Shown: piece after piece, positions 4,590-5,230 of the stretch
How positions within the stretch are numbered: the first letter of the stretch is position 1
How the letters are laid out: each line of letters begins with the position of its first letter
Assembly (NCBI GenBank): GCA_011051745.1
Contig: DRKO01000294.1
Coordinates: 1 to 5,230, forward strand
Reading direction: 5' to 3'
Origin: Chloroflexota bacterium
Lineage (GTDB): Bacteria; Chloroflexota; Anaerolineae; Aggregatilineales; UBA3940
Length of the DNA: 5,230 nt
The notes under the pieces: generated by a model
Told to the model about the DNA's origin: nothing
The model's database searches: none
What the model saw: only the letters and a program-made list of their open reading frames with translations
Position numbers and translations under genes: made by a program

Positions 4590-5230
4590 GTGCATGTGCT
4601 TGTAACGAACGATGATGGGATATTTGCGCCCGGTATTTTGGCGCTGGAGTCGGCTCTGCGCCAGACTCCGGGCGTGAAAGTCAGCGTGGTTGCGCCTGCC
4701 GAGAATCAGAGCGCGGTCGGCCACCGTAAGACGCTTCGCGATCCCCTGCGGATCCGGCCTGTGACGCTCTCTGATGGAACTCCCGGCCATGCCTGTTCCG
4801 GCTCCCCGGCAGATGCCATTGCGCTTGCCCTGATGGGATACATCGAGGAGCCGGTGGATATTGTCGTGAGCGGGATTAACCAGGGGGCCAATCTCGCTCA
4901 GGACATCACCTATAGCGGGACTGTAACCGCCGCCATGGAGGCGGCAATCTTCGGAGTGCCAGCCGTCGCCATCTCGCTGGACTCGTATACCGAACCGGCT
5001 TTTGAGGAAGCCGCCGCCTTCGCTGCCTACCTCGCGCCGATCGTCGCCCGCCGGGGATTGCCTGAACTGACGCTGTTGAACGTGAACGTTCCTCTGGGAA
5101 CCATTAAGGGAGTGGAGGTAACCCGGCAGGGACGGCGGCGCTACCATGATGTTCTCGTCAGGCGCATTGATCCGATGGGCAGGCCCTATTACTGGATCGG
5201 CGGGGAAGCGCCCACCGGCGACACCGAAGA
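4590..5230 (+). CDS. surE: 5'-nucleotidase SurE (stationary-phase survival protein), cut by the window edge
   Basis: SurE is a metal-dependent phosphatase that removes phosphate from nucleoside 5'- and 3'-monophosphates, and in some species from short polyphosphate. It is cytoplasmic and usually dimeric or tetrameric. The first 213 codons are present; the family is typically about 250-270 residues, so the C-terminal arm involved in oligomer contacts is missing here. Visible landmarks are TNDDG with metal ligands Asp8 and Asp9, PAENQSAVGH with Ser41, GSPADA at 71-76, SGINQGANL with Asn97, and TYSGTVTAAMEA at 107-118. All four expected metal ligands are present, so the enzyme should be active. 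The GTG start is supported by GGAG eight bases upstream and by the conserved N-terminus. The common companion genes pcm, rpoS and nlpD are not seen; upstream lies the divergent histidine kinase gene instead. Confidence 0.96.
   Translation, partial: MHVLVTNDDGIFAPGILALESALRQTPGVKVSVVAPAENQSAVGHRKTLRDPLRIRPVTLSDGTPGHACSGSPADAIALALMGYIEEPVDIVVSGINQGANLAQDITYSGTVTAAMEAAIFGVPAVAISLDSYTEPAFEEAAAFAAYLAPIVARRGLPELTLLNVNVPLGTIKGVEVTRQGRRRYHDVLVRRIDPMGRPYYWIGGEAPTGDTE

Noticed and set aside
4569..5147. 192-residue frame on the strand opposite surE
   Set aside because: It is the antisense shadow of surE, whose motifs are unambiguous on the plus strand.

Overview
The window is 5,230 bases of moderately GC-rich bacterial chromosome. 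It carries two complete genes, one gene cut by the right edge, and a roughly 600-base stretch on the left without a convincing gene. The mix of a large soluble FHA-GAF-GAF-PAS histidine kinase, a GT-B glycosyltransferase and a GTG-started SurE would suit a Chloroflexota (Anaerolineae-like) organism. That placement is inference only, because nothing here is a taxonomic marker.

Layout. Positions 1-489 hold one reading frame open from the left edge to a TAA. It is weakly protein-like and may be the tail of an unseen gene, a decayed gene or chance. The same segment is rich in strong hairpins, one of which encloses a consensus Shine-Dalgarno. Next come a perfect TATAAT box and a 150-base leader with an inverted repeat just before the ribosome binding site. 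A family 4-type glycosyltransferase follows (647-1786, +). A short convergent gap (1787-1867) contains an intrinsic terminator that works only for the gene on the opposite strand. That gene is an 821-residue cytoplasmic sensor histidine kinase (4333-1868, -). A 256-base divergent region (4334-4589) holds possible promoters for both flanking genes and a perfect 12-base palindrome. surE (4590 to the right edge, +) is clear from its metal-binding motifs but lacks its C-terminus.

How the genes may work together. Each gene appears to be its own transcription unit: the glycosyltransferase and kinase converge, and the kinase and surE diverge. No response regulator lies in the window, so the kinase is an orphan here. 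Its N-terminal FHA domain suggests it takes input from Ser/Thr phosphorylation. Nothing in the sequence shows that the three genes share a pathway. I see no mobile element, CRISPR array, tRNA or rRNA. The clearest points of interest are the kinase's domain order and altered H-box, the structured left-hand region, and the leader and operator-like inverted repeats.
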